A stretch of DNA of 64,000 nt, taken from Lasiosphaeria ovina (lineage: Eukaryota; Ascomycota; Sordariomycetes; Sordariales; Lasiosphaeriaceae). Made by a program: the position numbers and the translations under genes. The first letter of the stretch is position 1. Each line of letters starts with the position of its first letter. The notes beneath the pieces were generated by a model, which ran no database searches, was not told where the DNA came from, and saw only the letters and a program-made list of their open reading frames with translations. Positions 11,748 to 20,462 of this stretch are shown in pieces. The stretch lies in assembly GCA_033439765.1 (NCBI GenBank), contig JAULSN010000001.1, forward strand, positions 7,688,001 to 7,752,000. Reading direction: 5' to 3'.

Positions 11748-13397
11748 CTATTGTCTCTCCGCTGGCGGACTCTGCTGCTGCTGCTTCGTGCTGGCGACCC
11801 TGAGCTCGACAAGCAGCGTGGTGCCGGCCTGCAGGAGCAGCGGGCGCTCGAGCTTGACAACCTCGAGGCCGGGGACGGTTTTGGCAGCCTCGCGCACGAT
11901 GCACTCAATGTCGCGGTTCCACCAGCAGCCGTAGCGCTGGAAGTGGCGGCCGGCGTACTCGTCGAGCTTGTGGTTGATCCAGTCGTACCAGCCGCGGCCG
12001 TGCTCGAGCAGGAGGATGCGGCCCGTGTCGGGCTGGACGAGGGAGGCCATGTGGGCGAGCAGCTGCGCGGGGTCGGCCACGCTGCAGAGGCCGAAGGACT
12101 GGACGATGGTGTCGTACTTCTCGGGCGGTGTCGGCGACGACGGTAGGGCCGGCGGTAGCGGCAGCGTGTTCTGCGCGTCGGCCATGACCAGACGCACGCG
12201 GCCGCCCAGTGTGTCGACTACCAGGCTGCCCTCGGGGGCGGCGGCGGCGGCGGCGCTCTGCTCGGGCAGCGGCTCGAGGCGGCGCCTGTGCATGATGCGC
12301 TTCAGGCCGGGCACCGCGTCTCGCAGCCGGGTGCGGGCAATGCCCAGCATGTCGGCCGAGATGTCGACGCCAGTGAAGCTCAGGACGCCGACCTGGTGCA
12401 GCTGGGCCTGGTCGATCTTGGAGCCGCCCCAGCGGTGCTGGTCGAGCAGTTTCACGAGGCGCTCGCGCTCGCGCTGGGCTCGGGCCTCGGCCTCGCCGGC
12501 GCCGCCCGAGGCAATGACGCCGGTCCAGTCGTAGTAGGGCATGTTACGGCCTGTGCCGACAGCGACTTCGAGGACGTGGCCGTAGGCGCGCGCAGCCAGC
12601 TCTCTGCGCAGGCCACGGAGCCCCATCAGCCACTCGGGCAGGTTCAGGCCCCGGTCGAAGGCCTCGGCTGTCTGGCGGAGCTCCTCATCGGGGCAACCGG
12701 CGGCAACAGCGGTGACCAAGGTGCTGGGGCGTCCGGTTGGGATGGCGTCTTCTTGGGGGGCAGTGCCGGAGATGGCACTGGGTCTGGGAGTAGGAGTGGG
12801 TACGGATGAGGCGAGAGGCGACTTGGGGTCCGGGGTCGGGGGCGACTTGATATATGAGGTTACCAGCATGCTCACATACAGACCGACAAACAGGGCAGCG
12901 AGGCCGGCGCCGACCAGAGGCCATTTGCGCTGCTGGAACAGGGCATCGAGGGTCTGGGGGCCTTGTGCGGTCAAGTCTGGCCCTGGTTCTGCCTCTGTTT
13001 CTGCCGCTTTATTGGTCTCTGGTGCGGATATAGACGAAGGTGGAGGATGAGGATGAGGATGAGGATGAGGATGAGGAGAGGAAGAGTCCTGTTTGGTTTT
13101 GGCTTTGGCTTTCACCCTGGTAGCCGGCTTTGGCTGAGAAGGCCTGCGTAGCCGCTTGCGGTACGGCGCCGGCACCTTGAGCCGGGGAACAGAAACAGTA
13201 ATGGGAAGGACGGCGGGTTCGGCCTCGAACATACGGCGCGAACCGGGGCGTTTGCCAGGGCCGCACGCCGACGCCGACACACTGAAGCCGCGACTTTTTA
13301 ATTCGGTGGGTGCCAGGCCGAACCTAAACCCGGAGCCAGTGCACCATGGCTGCTGCACTCGTGCCGGAAAGCGAATCGCCCAGGCCCGGCAGGCCAT
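11748..13397 (-). CDS. OMS1: Mitochondrial inner-membrane methyltransferase-like protein Oms1
   Basis: Single-exon 549-aa protein. The start is the first ATG in the frame (MACRAWAIRFPARVQQP..), an Arg-rich, acid-poor leader that looks like a mitochondrial presequence. A basic, proline-rich stretch follows, with a (His-Pro)6 run encoded by a GAGGAT-type repeat at about 13045-13077. One membrane segment lies at about residues 157-181. A class I SAM-dependent methyltransferase domain covers the rest: motif I VLEVAVGTGRN at about 273-283, a later FTGVDISADMLGIAR, and the family signature LLLEHGRGWYDWINHKLDEY near the C-terminus. Yeast Oms1 is an inner-membrane protein isolated as a multicopy suppressor of oxa1 respiratory defects and is implicated in mitochondrial RNA/cytochrome oxidase biogenesis. 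Divergent from DUO1, 286 bp apart. Confidence 0.88.
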   Translation of the reverse strand: MACRAWAIRFPARVQQPWCTGSGFRFGLAPTELKSRGFSVSASACGPGKRPGSRRMFEAEPAVLPITVSVPRLKVPAPYRKRLRRPSQPKPATRVKAKAKTKQDSSSPHPHPHPHPHPPPSSISAPETNKAAETEAEPGPDLTAQGPQTLDALFQQRKWPLVGAGLAALFVGLYVSMLVTSYIKSPPTPDPKSPLASSVPTPTPRPSAISGTAPQEDAIPTGRPSTLVTAVAAGCPDEELRQTAEAFDRGLNLPEWLMGLRGLRRELAARAYGHVLEVAVGTGRNMPYYDWTGVIASGGAGEAEARAQRERERLVKLLDQHRWGGSKIDQAQLHQVGVLSFTGVDISADMLGIARTRLRDAVPGLKRIMHRRRLEPLPEQSAAAAAAPEGSLVVDTLGGRVRLVMADAQNTLPLPPALPSSPTPPEKYDTIVQSFGLCSVADPAQLLAHMASLVQPDTGRILLLEHGRGWYDWINHKLDEYAGRHFQRYGCWWNRDIECIVREAAKTVPGLEVVKLERPLLLQAGTTLLVELRVASTKQQQQSPPAERQ

Positions 13398-13683
13398 TGT
13401 CGTCGTGTCGACGATATCGTCACTGCTTTGAGCTCCAAACGAGGTCTCCAGACGGCTGTGTTGGGGCCCCCAACTGCACTGCAATCTTAGCCTCGGCGGA
13501 AACGCCCCATCTTACCCCGCCAATCCCGTTGCAACAATTTTGCTGGCAGCGACAACAAAGCAACGTCATCCGACCTCAAGCAGCCCAATTTACCTTTTTT
13601 TTTAAAAATTCTCGAAGTGTGCCGGGAATACTAGCGAACAAGCGCAACGCTTCAGGACCCTGCACGCAAATCTGCACGCAAAT
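13398..13683. promoter_or_regulatory. Bidirectional promoter OMS1/DUO1
   Basis: These 286 bp separate the two divergent ATGs. Seen inside: a GCCAAT element (13520-13525), a CRE-like ACGTCATC (about 13564-13571), a T9A5 tract (about 13590-13605), and two direct copies of an 11-bp unit, TGCACGCAAAT, at 13661-13671 and 13673-13683. The second copy abuts the DUO1 start codon. No ACGCGT is present. Confidence 0.6.
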
Positions 13684-14467
13684 ATGGCAGACAACTTTGA
13701 CAGCTCCGACCATGAAGACCTCTTCGCATCGCCCTCTGCCGGGCGCCAGCAGCCGCAGCCCGAGCGGGCCAAGACGCCAGCCAATCAGAACTCGCGATTC
13801 GACGCCGAAGAGGCCCGCGAAACGGCGCTGCGCCGGGAGCTGGAGGGCGTGAGGAACATCAACGAGGTCATCGAGGGCGTCATTGCGACGCTGGAGCGGG
13901 CAAAGGGCAACATGGGCGTACGCAGGGACCACCCTTCCCTCCCCCCGCTAGTTTTTTCTAGGTGCCGCCGTTACTGATCGCAGCCTGCCGATGCATGTCT
14001 CGTCTATCTAGACCGTGTCCAAGACAGTCGATAACGCCTCTGCGCTGCTCAACACCTGGACGCGGATACTGTCGCAGACCGAACACAACCAGCGGCTGAT
14101 TCTGAACCCCGGCTGGAACGGCGCCACGCAGGACCTTGCCGATATCGAGAACGAGGCCCTGCAGAAGCAGCGCGACGCCGAGCGGAGGGCTGCCGAGGCC
14201 GAGCGCCGCCGGGAAGAGGCGCGGAGGAAGGCCGAGGACGAGGATCGCCAGAGGACAGCGGGCACGGCGCCGCCTCGAGGGGCCGCAAGCCGCGGCCACA
14301 CGCGAGCGGGGCGAGGCAGAGGAGGATTGGTGAGGGGCGTGAGTTCGGGGTACGGGGTCAATGCTAGCACAGCGTCGGACACAAGCAGCGGAAGGGGCGC
14401 ATCGGGGATAGGCAGAGGCTTGGGGTACACGCGGGGAGGGCGGTCAACAAGAGGTGGCGTCAAATGA
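13684..14467 (+). CDS. DUO1: DASH/Dam1 complex subunit Duo1
   Basis: 229-aa subunit of the DASH (Dam1) ring complex, which couples kinetochores to spindle microtubules in fungi. Exons are 13684-13917 and 14012-14467; the 94-nt intron (GTACGC..TAG) falls after codon 78 in phase 0. The conserved helical Duo1 domain spans about residues 40-140: RRELEGVRNINEVIEGVIATLE, then after the splice STLLNTW-like text (ALLNTWTRILSQTEHNQRLIL) and WNGATQDLADIENEAL. A highly charged coiled coil (RDAERRAAEAERRREEAR) follows, then an Arg/Gly-rich tail with RGRGG and TRGGRSTRGG elements. The start is the ATG giving MADNFDSSDHEDLF, an acidic leader usual for the family. It diverges from OMS1 and converges on RNH202, with 260 bp between the stops. 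Confidence 0.92.
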
Positions 14468-14727
14468 TAGTCGACTGTGACTGACTGTGACCTACCTCCA
14501 TGTGGGAGGGGAGGGTTACTGCGCTGATATTCCTAAACCGCCCTGCTGATACCACATTACCATATCAAGCCCCCAGACGCCAACCCAAACAAAGCCCCCA
14601 AACAAAGAAAACCAAAGACTTATACAAATCATGGAATATATATAAATCAATCATCCAACATGCCGCGTCGGCGCAACAACAGAAAAAAGAGATGCCCCCA
14701 CAACAACAACAACAACAACAAAGCCCC

Positions 14728-16092
14728 TTACTTCTTCTTGAAAAACTCGCTCAGCTTCTTCATGCCCGACGTGTTGACCTTCATCAGCTTCTTAACGCCT
14801 AGACTCTGGTTGGCCTTCTTGACCTTGTCCTCCTCCTCCTTCTTGCGGCGCTTCTCCAGCCGCTCGTCCTCGTCCTCGTCGCGCGCCCGCTTGCGCGAGT
14901 AATCCGACGTCCTAGCGGCCGCGGCGTCCTGGCGCAGCTTGGCCAAGCGCGCGAGGTACTCGTCCAACGGCTTGAAGTCGACTCCCGCGCCCGCTGTGGC
15001 TGTAGCTGTGGGAGCAAGCTGCGCTCTGAGCTGTTCCGCCAGGGATGGCGCTACGTAGCTCGAGCAGATGAAGTCCAAGGCCACGCGCAGCCTCTGCAGC
15101 GCCACGACCTCTGCGGACGCCGTCATGGCATTGACGATTTCGCTGCTGGCCGTACCGTCCGACGATAACGAAGTAGCGGCTGTCGAGGCTTCGCTGGCCG
15201 CCGTCTCAAGCGACGAAACGGTAGACTGGGAGTCGGGGGATTCCGACTGGGGCGTCGCGATGCTGCTGCTGCCGCTATCGTCTGATACCTTCTGGGTGCT
15301 GTCGCCACCAAGCAGGGCTTCGGCGGACGCCTGCTGGCTCCGGATGCCGAGGATGGGCGCCTCGAGGGCCTTGGCCACGAACTTCTCCTCCATGCTCGGC
15401 GGCAGGCCCTGGGCGCCCATGCGCCGCGCCTTGGCCAGCAGCTCGCGCAGCAGCTTCGCCTCGTTCAGCCGGAACATGGGGTCGTCGCCGGCCTCGACGG
15501 CGTCGCACACGGCCGCCATGCGCGCCTCGATCAGCTGCCGCGCGGCGGGCCACGACGTCAGCACCTCGGACAGGTGCCGGCTCGGGTCCGACACGGCGTC
15601 GAAGTGGTCCTCGCTCGACAGGAACATGCGCTTCTTCTTCTTCTCCCTGCTCCCGGATTTGGAGGTCTTGTCGTCGGCCGCGCACCTGCCGGCGGCCAGT
15701 GAGGGTAGGATTAGGAATAGGGGGTCGATGGGCGTCGCGACGTAGAAGTCGGCGCTCTTTGTAGTCTGCGTAGCGGCTGACGCCGCCGCGCCATCCTGTG
15801 TCGCACTCTCGATCAGCCAGCTCCGCGGCGTCGTCTTGGGCGCGGCGATCTTGGTGAACTCGAAGAAGCCCGCCTCGGGACAGACAAGGTAGCGCGTCGG
15901 TTTTCCGTAGCGCGGGTGCTGCAGCGTCACGATGCGCGCGGCGTCTGTCGCCTTCTTCGGGATCACGAATAACCGGGGCGGGTTCTCGGCCTCGGCATGG
16001 AGGGTGTATGCGGCGGGCGCGCTGGTGTTTGCCGCTGTCGTGGTTGCGCTGGCCGTCTTGGCCGTTGTGGCTTTCGCTCTCGTCCTCGCCAT
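14728..16092 (-). CDS. RNH202: Ribonuclease H2 subunit B
   Basis: Single-exon 454-aa non-catalytic subunit B of RNase H2, the nuclear enzyme that removes misincorporated ribonucleotides and RNA:DNA hybrids. The first ATG in the frame gives MARTRAKATTAKT. An Ala/Thr-rich leader is followed by the triple-barrel domain (PRLFVIPKKATDAARIVTLQHPRYGKPTRYL.. GFFEFTKI). Next comes the winged-helix Ydr279 domain (FLSSEDHFDAVSDPSRHLSEVL.., then ALDFICSSYVAPSLAEQL), interrupted by a Ser/Thr-rich insert at about 250-325. A KRARDEDEDERLEKRRKKEEE segment looks like a bipartite NLS and coiled coil. The last residues, MKKLSEFFKKK, fit the PIP-box pattern that lets the human subunit B bind PCNA. Shares a promoter with MCM10. 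Confidence 0.9.
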   Translation of the reverse strand: MARTRAKATTAKTASATTTAANTSAPAAYTLHAEAENPPRLFVIPKKATDAARIVTLQHPRYGKPTRYLVCPEAGFFEFTKIAAPKTTPRSWLIESATQDGAAASAATQTTKSADFYVATPIDPLFLILPSLAAGRCAADDKTSKSGSREKKKKRMFLSSEDHFDAVSDPSRHLSEVLTSWPAARQLIEARMAAVCDAVEAGDDPMFRLNEAKLLRELLAKARRMGAQGLPPSMEEKFVAKALEAPILGIRSQQASAEALLGGDSTQKVSDDSGSSSIATPQSESPDSQSTVSSLETAASEASTAATSLSSDGTASSEIVNAMTASAEVVALQRLRVALDFICSSYVAPSLAEQLRAQLAPTATATAGAGVDFKPLDEYLARLAKLRQDAAAARTSDYSRKRARDEDEDERLEKRRKKEEEDKVKKANQSLGVKKLMKVNTSGMKKLSEFFKKK

Positions 16093-16957
16093 GGCGGCAC
16101 CGTGCGTCGGTGATTTGTCTTGCAAGTCCCTGGGGCGTCCAAAAAATCAGACCTTGTGCATTGGCTCTGTCCGCTTCTACAGCGCAATGAATGTGATGCC
16201 AAATATCTAACGTAGTATGCAGTATGTACTCGATATCCGTAGATGGGGTTCAACTTTGGTGGTTGCCCTACGGATACCTGCGGCGGGGGGTGGGCGGGCG
16301 GTTGTTTAATTACCCCTGTAACTTTTTATCTGTGTTCGACGCGACTTTTACGCGTCTGTCCGACCCTTGCTTGGAGCGCCACGCGCTTTTCAACTTGCAG
16401 GCGCGTTTCAGGCCCATGCAGCCAGGCATTCCACCACCCCTCCTTATCGGACATGGAATTGTGGCTTATCGCTTTCGATTTGCGGCCTCGACGTCGACAA
16501 AGTCTAGACAGGAGACACTTTCGTCTCTGAAAGCCAAGTCGAAGGCCCTGTGAATTGGAAGAGCCAACCTGCTCTCTCAGCTGCTTCACTGCCTGAATTC
16601 GCCCTGGGCACCACAACCCCCGCCAAAAACCGACCTGGCCGACTGAACGTCTTACTGCACCTTCCCGCCAGCAATGTCGCCCTTGTACCACATTAATTGG
16701 CGACTAATATAGGAGGACCCCTGGCATAAACCTGTTGCTCTGCGTTCCTGGGCCTGCGTCGACGACTTGCATCAACATCTCGCGCCTGTAAACAGCAGGA
16801 CTGGCTTCTTCTCGGCAACCCTCTTCACGCTCGTTTTTTTCTTCTCTTTCTTTCCTTCCATGTGGACATTCTTCCGGCCTCCAGAACTAGTCTTTTTGCA
16901 ACCTCGACCGGGGAGAAAGTCGAGATCCAAGACATTGCTTGCTTCGCACCGACCGTT
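16093..16957. promoter_or_regulatory. Bidirectional promoter RNH202/MCM10
   Basis: 865 bp between divergent ATGs of two S-phase genes. An exact MluI cell-cycle box ACGCGT lies at 16350-16355, about 260 bp upstream of RNH202. Near matches follow at 16381-16386 (ACGCGC) and 16401-16409 (GCGCGTTTC). A C/T-rich leader with a long T/C run (about 16820-16860) precedes MCM10. Open frames inside the interval are short and unconvincing. Confidence 0.55.
16350..16355. promoter_or_regulatory. MCB element (ACGCGT)
   Basis: Exact palindromic MBF-type site in the RNH202/MCM10 promoter, with ACGCGC and GCGCGTTTC near matches within the next 60 bp. The hexamer alone is expected by chance many times in a window this size and GC content, so placement and clustering carry the argument. 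Confidence 0.45.
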
Positions 16958-19540
16958 ATGGCCTCCCAATGGCCCCCGCGATCGCCCCACGATGTCCTGC
17001 TCGGCACACCAGGAGGCCGCGAGCGGTTGCGACACATGGCCGAACGCAAATCCCCAACGCCCTCGCCATCCCGCCTCCGGTCAGCGCGATCCCACTCGGC
17101 CTTCAACTCGAGGTCTGGAGGCCCAGGGCTAGGGGCGGATATGGACAACCAGCTTTTCGATGGCGGCGACGACGATGACGATGACGACGACGAGGATGAC
17201 GAAGAAACATTGCAGCTAAAATTGCAGGCAATCCAAGCCCGGTTGAAGCTCAAAAAACTACAGAGTGCAAAGGCCCAGAAGAAGGCGAGCGCAGCGTCGG
17301 ATCCCGGGCCTGCGTCTGCGCCTGCGCCTGCGCCTGCAACTGCAACTGCAACTTCGAATTGGCCTGGGCTTGGGAGCGCGGTAGGCATGAGGGAGGTTCC
17401 GCTGCAGTCAAAGCTGGCGGCAGTGCGAGACAGGATGGAAGGGCAGCCGATTCAGACTGGAGTCCAGGTTCCTGCGTCGCCGGTCAGGAAAGCTCAGAGC
17501 TCGTCCAACCTGCAGACGTCACCACAAAGAGTGCTGCTGGGAATTGACAAGGGGTTAAGGGCGGCAGATGTGTCTCTTAGACGAGCTCCCAGCGTGAGGG
17601 CTATGCACGACGGCCGGTCCGGCCAGCCCGGCGGCTACTTGCGGCGCTCGAAAACGCCATTGCCTGCTCAAGTCCAGCAGGCCGATGCGCCCCGCCCACT
17701 GAGCTTCAACGAAAGGCTGTCATCTGCAAGATCCGAAGAGTCAGCCCGCCAGGAGCGGCAGCAGAGGATACAAAAGATCCGCACAAAGGCCTTTAGCGTG
17801 GGCAAACAAGAAATGGAAGAGTACAAGACCAAGGCGCTGGACATTCCCGACCGGCCCTACAAGCCACAAGAGTTCACGAGAAATGATATACTCTCCTCGA
17901 CAGTGGCGCCATTACAGCGGAGTAGTACTGTCCCAAGTTTACGGCCTGCTCCGGCGCTAGACACCGGAGACGAGTCTACAGATAACCCCTCGTCGGTAAC
18001 GGGCGCACCGGCGGGAAGTGCGGACTCGGAAGCATCCTTTGAGCCCTACTCAGGCCTCCATCTTTCCAAGCGGATTCTCCCCCACCAGGTGCTCACTCGC
18101 GCCATCACGGGAAAAAAGACATATGTCCTCCAAGACCTGCTACGCCATGTCAAGGCACCAGACTGGTCTCTGCCTGATATTGAGTCGGATGTCGTCGTGT
18201 TTGCCATTATCGCCAGCAAGTCAGACCCGCGAAGCCACCGACCCGGGCCTGGCGGGGCGGGAAAGGCACAGCAAGACCGCGGTAAGTATATGGTGCTCAC
18301 GCTCGTGGACCTGGCATTCGAGGTCGAGCTCTTTCTTTTCAACACGGGCTTCGACCGCTTCTGGAAGATGACAGTAGGGACCGTGCTGGCGATTCTGAAT
18401 CCCAACATCCTGCCGCCACCGCCTGGGCGCGAGGCGACGGGCCGGTTTGGTCTTGTCATCAACAGCGACGAGGACACGATCCTCGAGATCGGCAACGCGC
18501 GCGACCTAGGCTACTGCAAGAGCGTCAAAAAGGACGGCCAGTTCTGCAACACCTGGGTCAACGCGCGCCGCTCCGAGTATTGCGAGTTTCACACCAACGA
18601 GGCCCTGCAACGGACGCGCCACAACCGCATGGAGCTGAACGGCTCCAGCTTCGGCGGCAAGCGTCCCAACTCTAAGGAAGTATTCGGCAAGAAGGAGGAA
18701 GACCGCCGCAAGGCCGCCATGGGCAACTACGACCGCGCCACGCAGAGCCGCTTCTTCATCAGCGGAGGGCGGCGCGGCGCGGCAGAGATGATGGACGACG
18801 ACGGCGGCGGCGTGGCCGACCGCGTGGAGCGCGAAGAGGGGCTGAAGCGGCGCCTGGCGCAGAAGGAGCGCGAGCGCGACATTGCCAAGCGCCTCGGCGA
18901 GATCGGCGGCGGCGCTGGCAAGGAGTACATGAGCCGCGCGGCCGAGGCAGCAGCTCTCGGGTCGAGCATCTCGTCGTCAAACAACAACAGCGGCTCGGCC
19001 CTCCAGGGCGACTTGCCGCCAAAATGGGACGCCCGCGCCCTCGGCCTCGTCGGCAGGCGCGGCGCCGAGCAGCCCAAGATTGATCTCGGCCCAATCAAGC
19101 GAAAGCGGCCGGATTCGTCGGCATCCAACTCGACAGCCACTGGTGGCGGCGGTGGAAGTGGCAGCGCTGGGGGCGGCACCCAGCCAAAGATTGCGCTGGG
19201 ATGGGGCTCGTCGCTGACGAAAAAGCTCGGCCGGATGAAGGAAGGCGAGCACCTGGACGGGACGAAAAACGGCGGCTTCTTGGCGGTCTCTAACAACGCC
19301 CCTGCCGCGGAATCCAGTTCCGCCGCCACCGCCACCGCCACCTTGGCTAGGAACGACCGCTCGCCTGTTAGGAAGAAGACGCGCTTCGTGACGGAGAAGG
19401 GCATCCGCGAGGCCGGCAGAGAGAGCCTCGGCGAGCCCCTGTCGGCGGCGGCGGCGGCGGCAAAGATTGGCCGCCGCCGGGTGGTTATCCCGGACAATGA
19501 CGACGACGACGATGATGACGACTTGATTATTATAAAGTAG
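16958..19540 (+). CDS. MCM10: Replication initiation factor Mcm10
   Basis: 860-aa protein in one exon. Mcm10 activates the CMG helicase and links it to DNA polymerase alpha-primase. The start is the first in-frame ATG (MASQWPPRSPHDVLLGTP). Residues 65-85 are an Asp/Glu run followed by a helix with coiled-coil character (EETLQLKLQAIQARLKLKKLQ). The OB-fold core begins at YSGLHLSKRILPH, continues through DVVVFAIIASKSDPR and KYMVLTLVDLAFEVELFLF, and ends near residue 500. It is followed by the Mcm10 CCCH zinc finger CX9CX11CX2H: C520, C530, C542, H545. After that comes a KxP-rich motif region (about 745 on) and an extreme tail of nine consecutive Asp before LIIIK. Long frames antisense to this gene reflect its GC-rich third positions and are not genes. 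Confidence 0.95.
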   Translation: MASQWPPRSPHDVLLGTPGGRERLRHMAERKSPTPSPSRLRSARSHSAFNSRSGGPGLGADMDNQLFDGGDDDDDDDDEDDEETLQLKLQAIQARLKLKKLQSAKAQKKASAASDPGPASAPAPAPATATATSNWPGLGSAVGMREVPLQSKLAAVRDRMEGQPIQTGVQVPASPVRKAQSSSNLQTSPQRVLLGIDKGLRAADVSLRRAPSVRAMHDGRSGQPGGYLRRSKTPLPAQVQQADAPRPLSFNERLSSARSEESARQERQQRIQKIRTKAFSVGKQEMEEYKTKALDIPDRPYKPQEFTRNDILSSTVAPLQRSSTVPSLRPAPALDTGDESTDNPSSVTGAPAGSADSEASFEPYSGLHLSKRILPHQVLTRAITGKKTYVLQDLLRHVKAPDWSLPDIESDVVVFAIIASKSDPRSHRPGPGGAGKAQQDRGKYMVLTLVDLAFEVELFLFNTGFDRFWKMTVGTVLAILNPNILPPPPGREATGRFGLVINSDEDTILEIGNARDLGYCKSVKKDGQFCNTWVNARRSEYCEFHTNEALQRTRHNRMELNGSSFGGKRPNSKEVFGKKEEDRRKAAMGNYDRATQSRFFISGGRRGAAEMMDDDGGGVADRVEREEGLKRRLAQKERERDIAKRLGEIGGGAGKEYMSRAAEAAALGSSISSSNNNSGSALQGDLPPKWDARALGLVGRRGAEQPKIDLGPIKRKRPDSSASNSTATGGGGGSGSAGGGTQPKIALGWGSSLTKKLGRMKEGEHLDGTKNGGFLAVSNNAPAAESSSAATATATLARNDRSPVRKKTRFVTEKGIREAGRESLGEPLSAAAAAAKIGRRRVVIPDNDDDDDDDDLIIIK

Positions 19541-20462
19541 AGAGAAATAGGGGTACCGAAAAGAAAAAAACAGCGAAGGGCTGGTGTTATTTAGGGAGGT
19601 CTTCCATAAAAACATGGATCGCACACGCTGTGCTGCATAGTGCGGAGTGAATGAGCTGGTTGGTTTCAAGCCGGGTTTTGGTTTGACTACCTGGGTATGC
19701 AGCGAATTCTTTTTCTCTTTTTCATTTGGGGTTTCTTGTCGTTGTCGTGTAAAGAAAGAAAGAAGCGCCGAGAATACGTACTCGTACATACATATGTATA
19801 CATACCAGCGCCCTTTCTTTTTCAGCCGACCATTTTGAATATTCTGAAGACGAGAGTCGATAACAACAGGCGACTAACTTGCTCTTCTATGCACGATAAT
19901 GCGACCAGTGCATGCTTGCCACTTCATAGACCAGGGCAGAGTCAAAGTGACGGAGTGTATCAGAAAGAAACTTGTTCGGCTTCATTGATACCGCCCGCTG
20001 TCAGGTATTTTATTTTATATACAGCCAGAGAGTAAATACTACCAAACCACCCGGAACAGACAATAAAAAATCTGTCCCCGGCCACTCACTCAACCACCCT
20101 CATATTCATGTGTACCAATACCAAGTCCCATATCCATGCCATATCCATGTTCCAAACCCGACCTTTTTAACTTAGACTAACCTGTATGTAACGAAACAGG
20201 ATGCTATATGCAATACTAAACCTGACCCTGACCCTCAACACCATTGTACGCAATACGCATGCTATATCCCATGCAAATAAAAAAGAAAAACGTCCCTAAC
20301 TCTGTACCCCCCCTTATGTATACCGTATCCATATCGGCAAGAGGAGTGAGTGAGTACCAAGACCCGGCACATGCAAAAACGAAACCATACTAAACCGGGT
20401 CTCCAGCCCCAACGCCAAAAAAAAGGACGCATCATCTAGAAAATATCAGAGCTCGCTGGCGC
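19541..20462. other. Convergent 3' region MCM10/DNA2
   Basis: 922 bp between two stops. It is AT-rich relative to the flanking genes, with AATAAA-like sequences (about 20062 and 20276), CATATG/TATGTATA stretches and imperfect short repeats of CCATATCCATG (about 20127-20153) and CTGACC (about 20222-20233). No coding sequence is supported. Confidence 0.65.

Noticed and set aside
18727..19497. 256- and 270-codon frames on - opposite MCM10
   Set aside because: Mirror of the MCM10 C-terminal low-complexity region.
20222..20240. CTGACCCTGACCCT run resembling telomeric repeat
   Set aside because: Fungal telomere units are CCCTAA-type; only two imperfect units, located in a 3' region far from any end signal.
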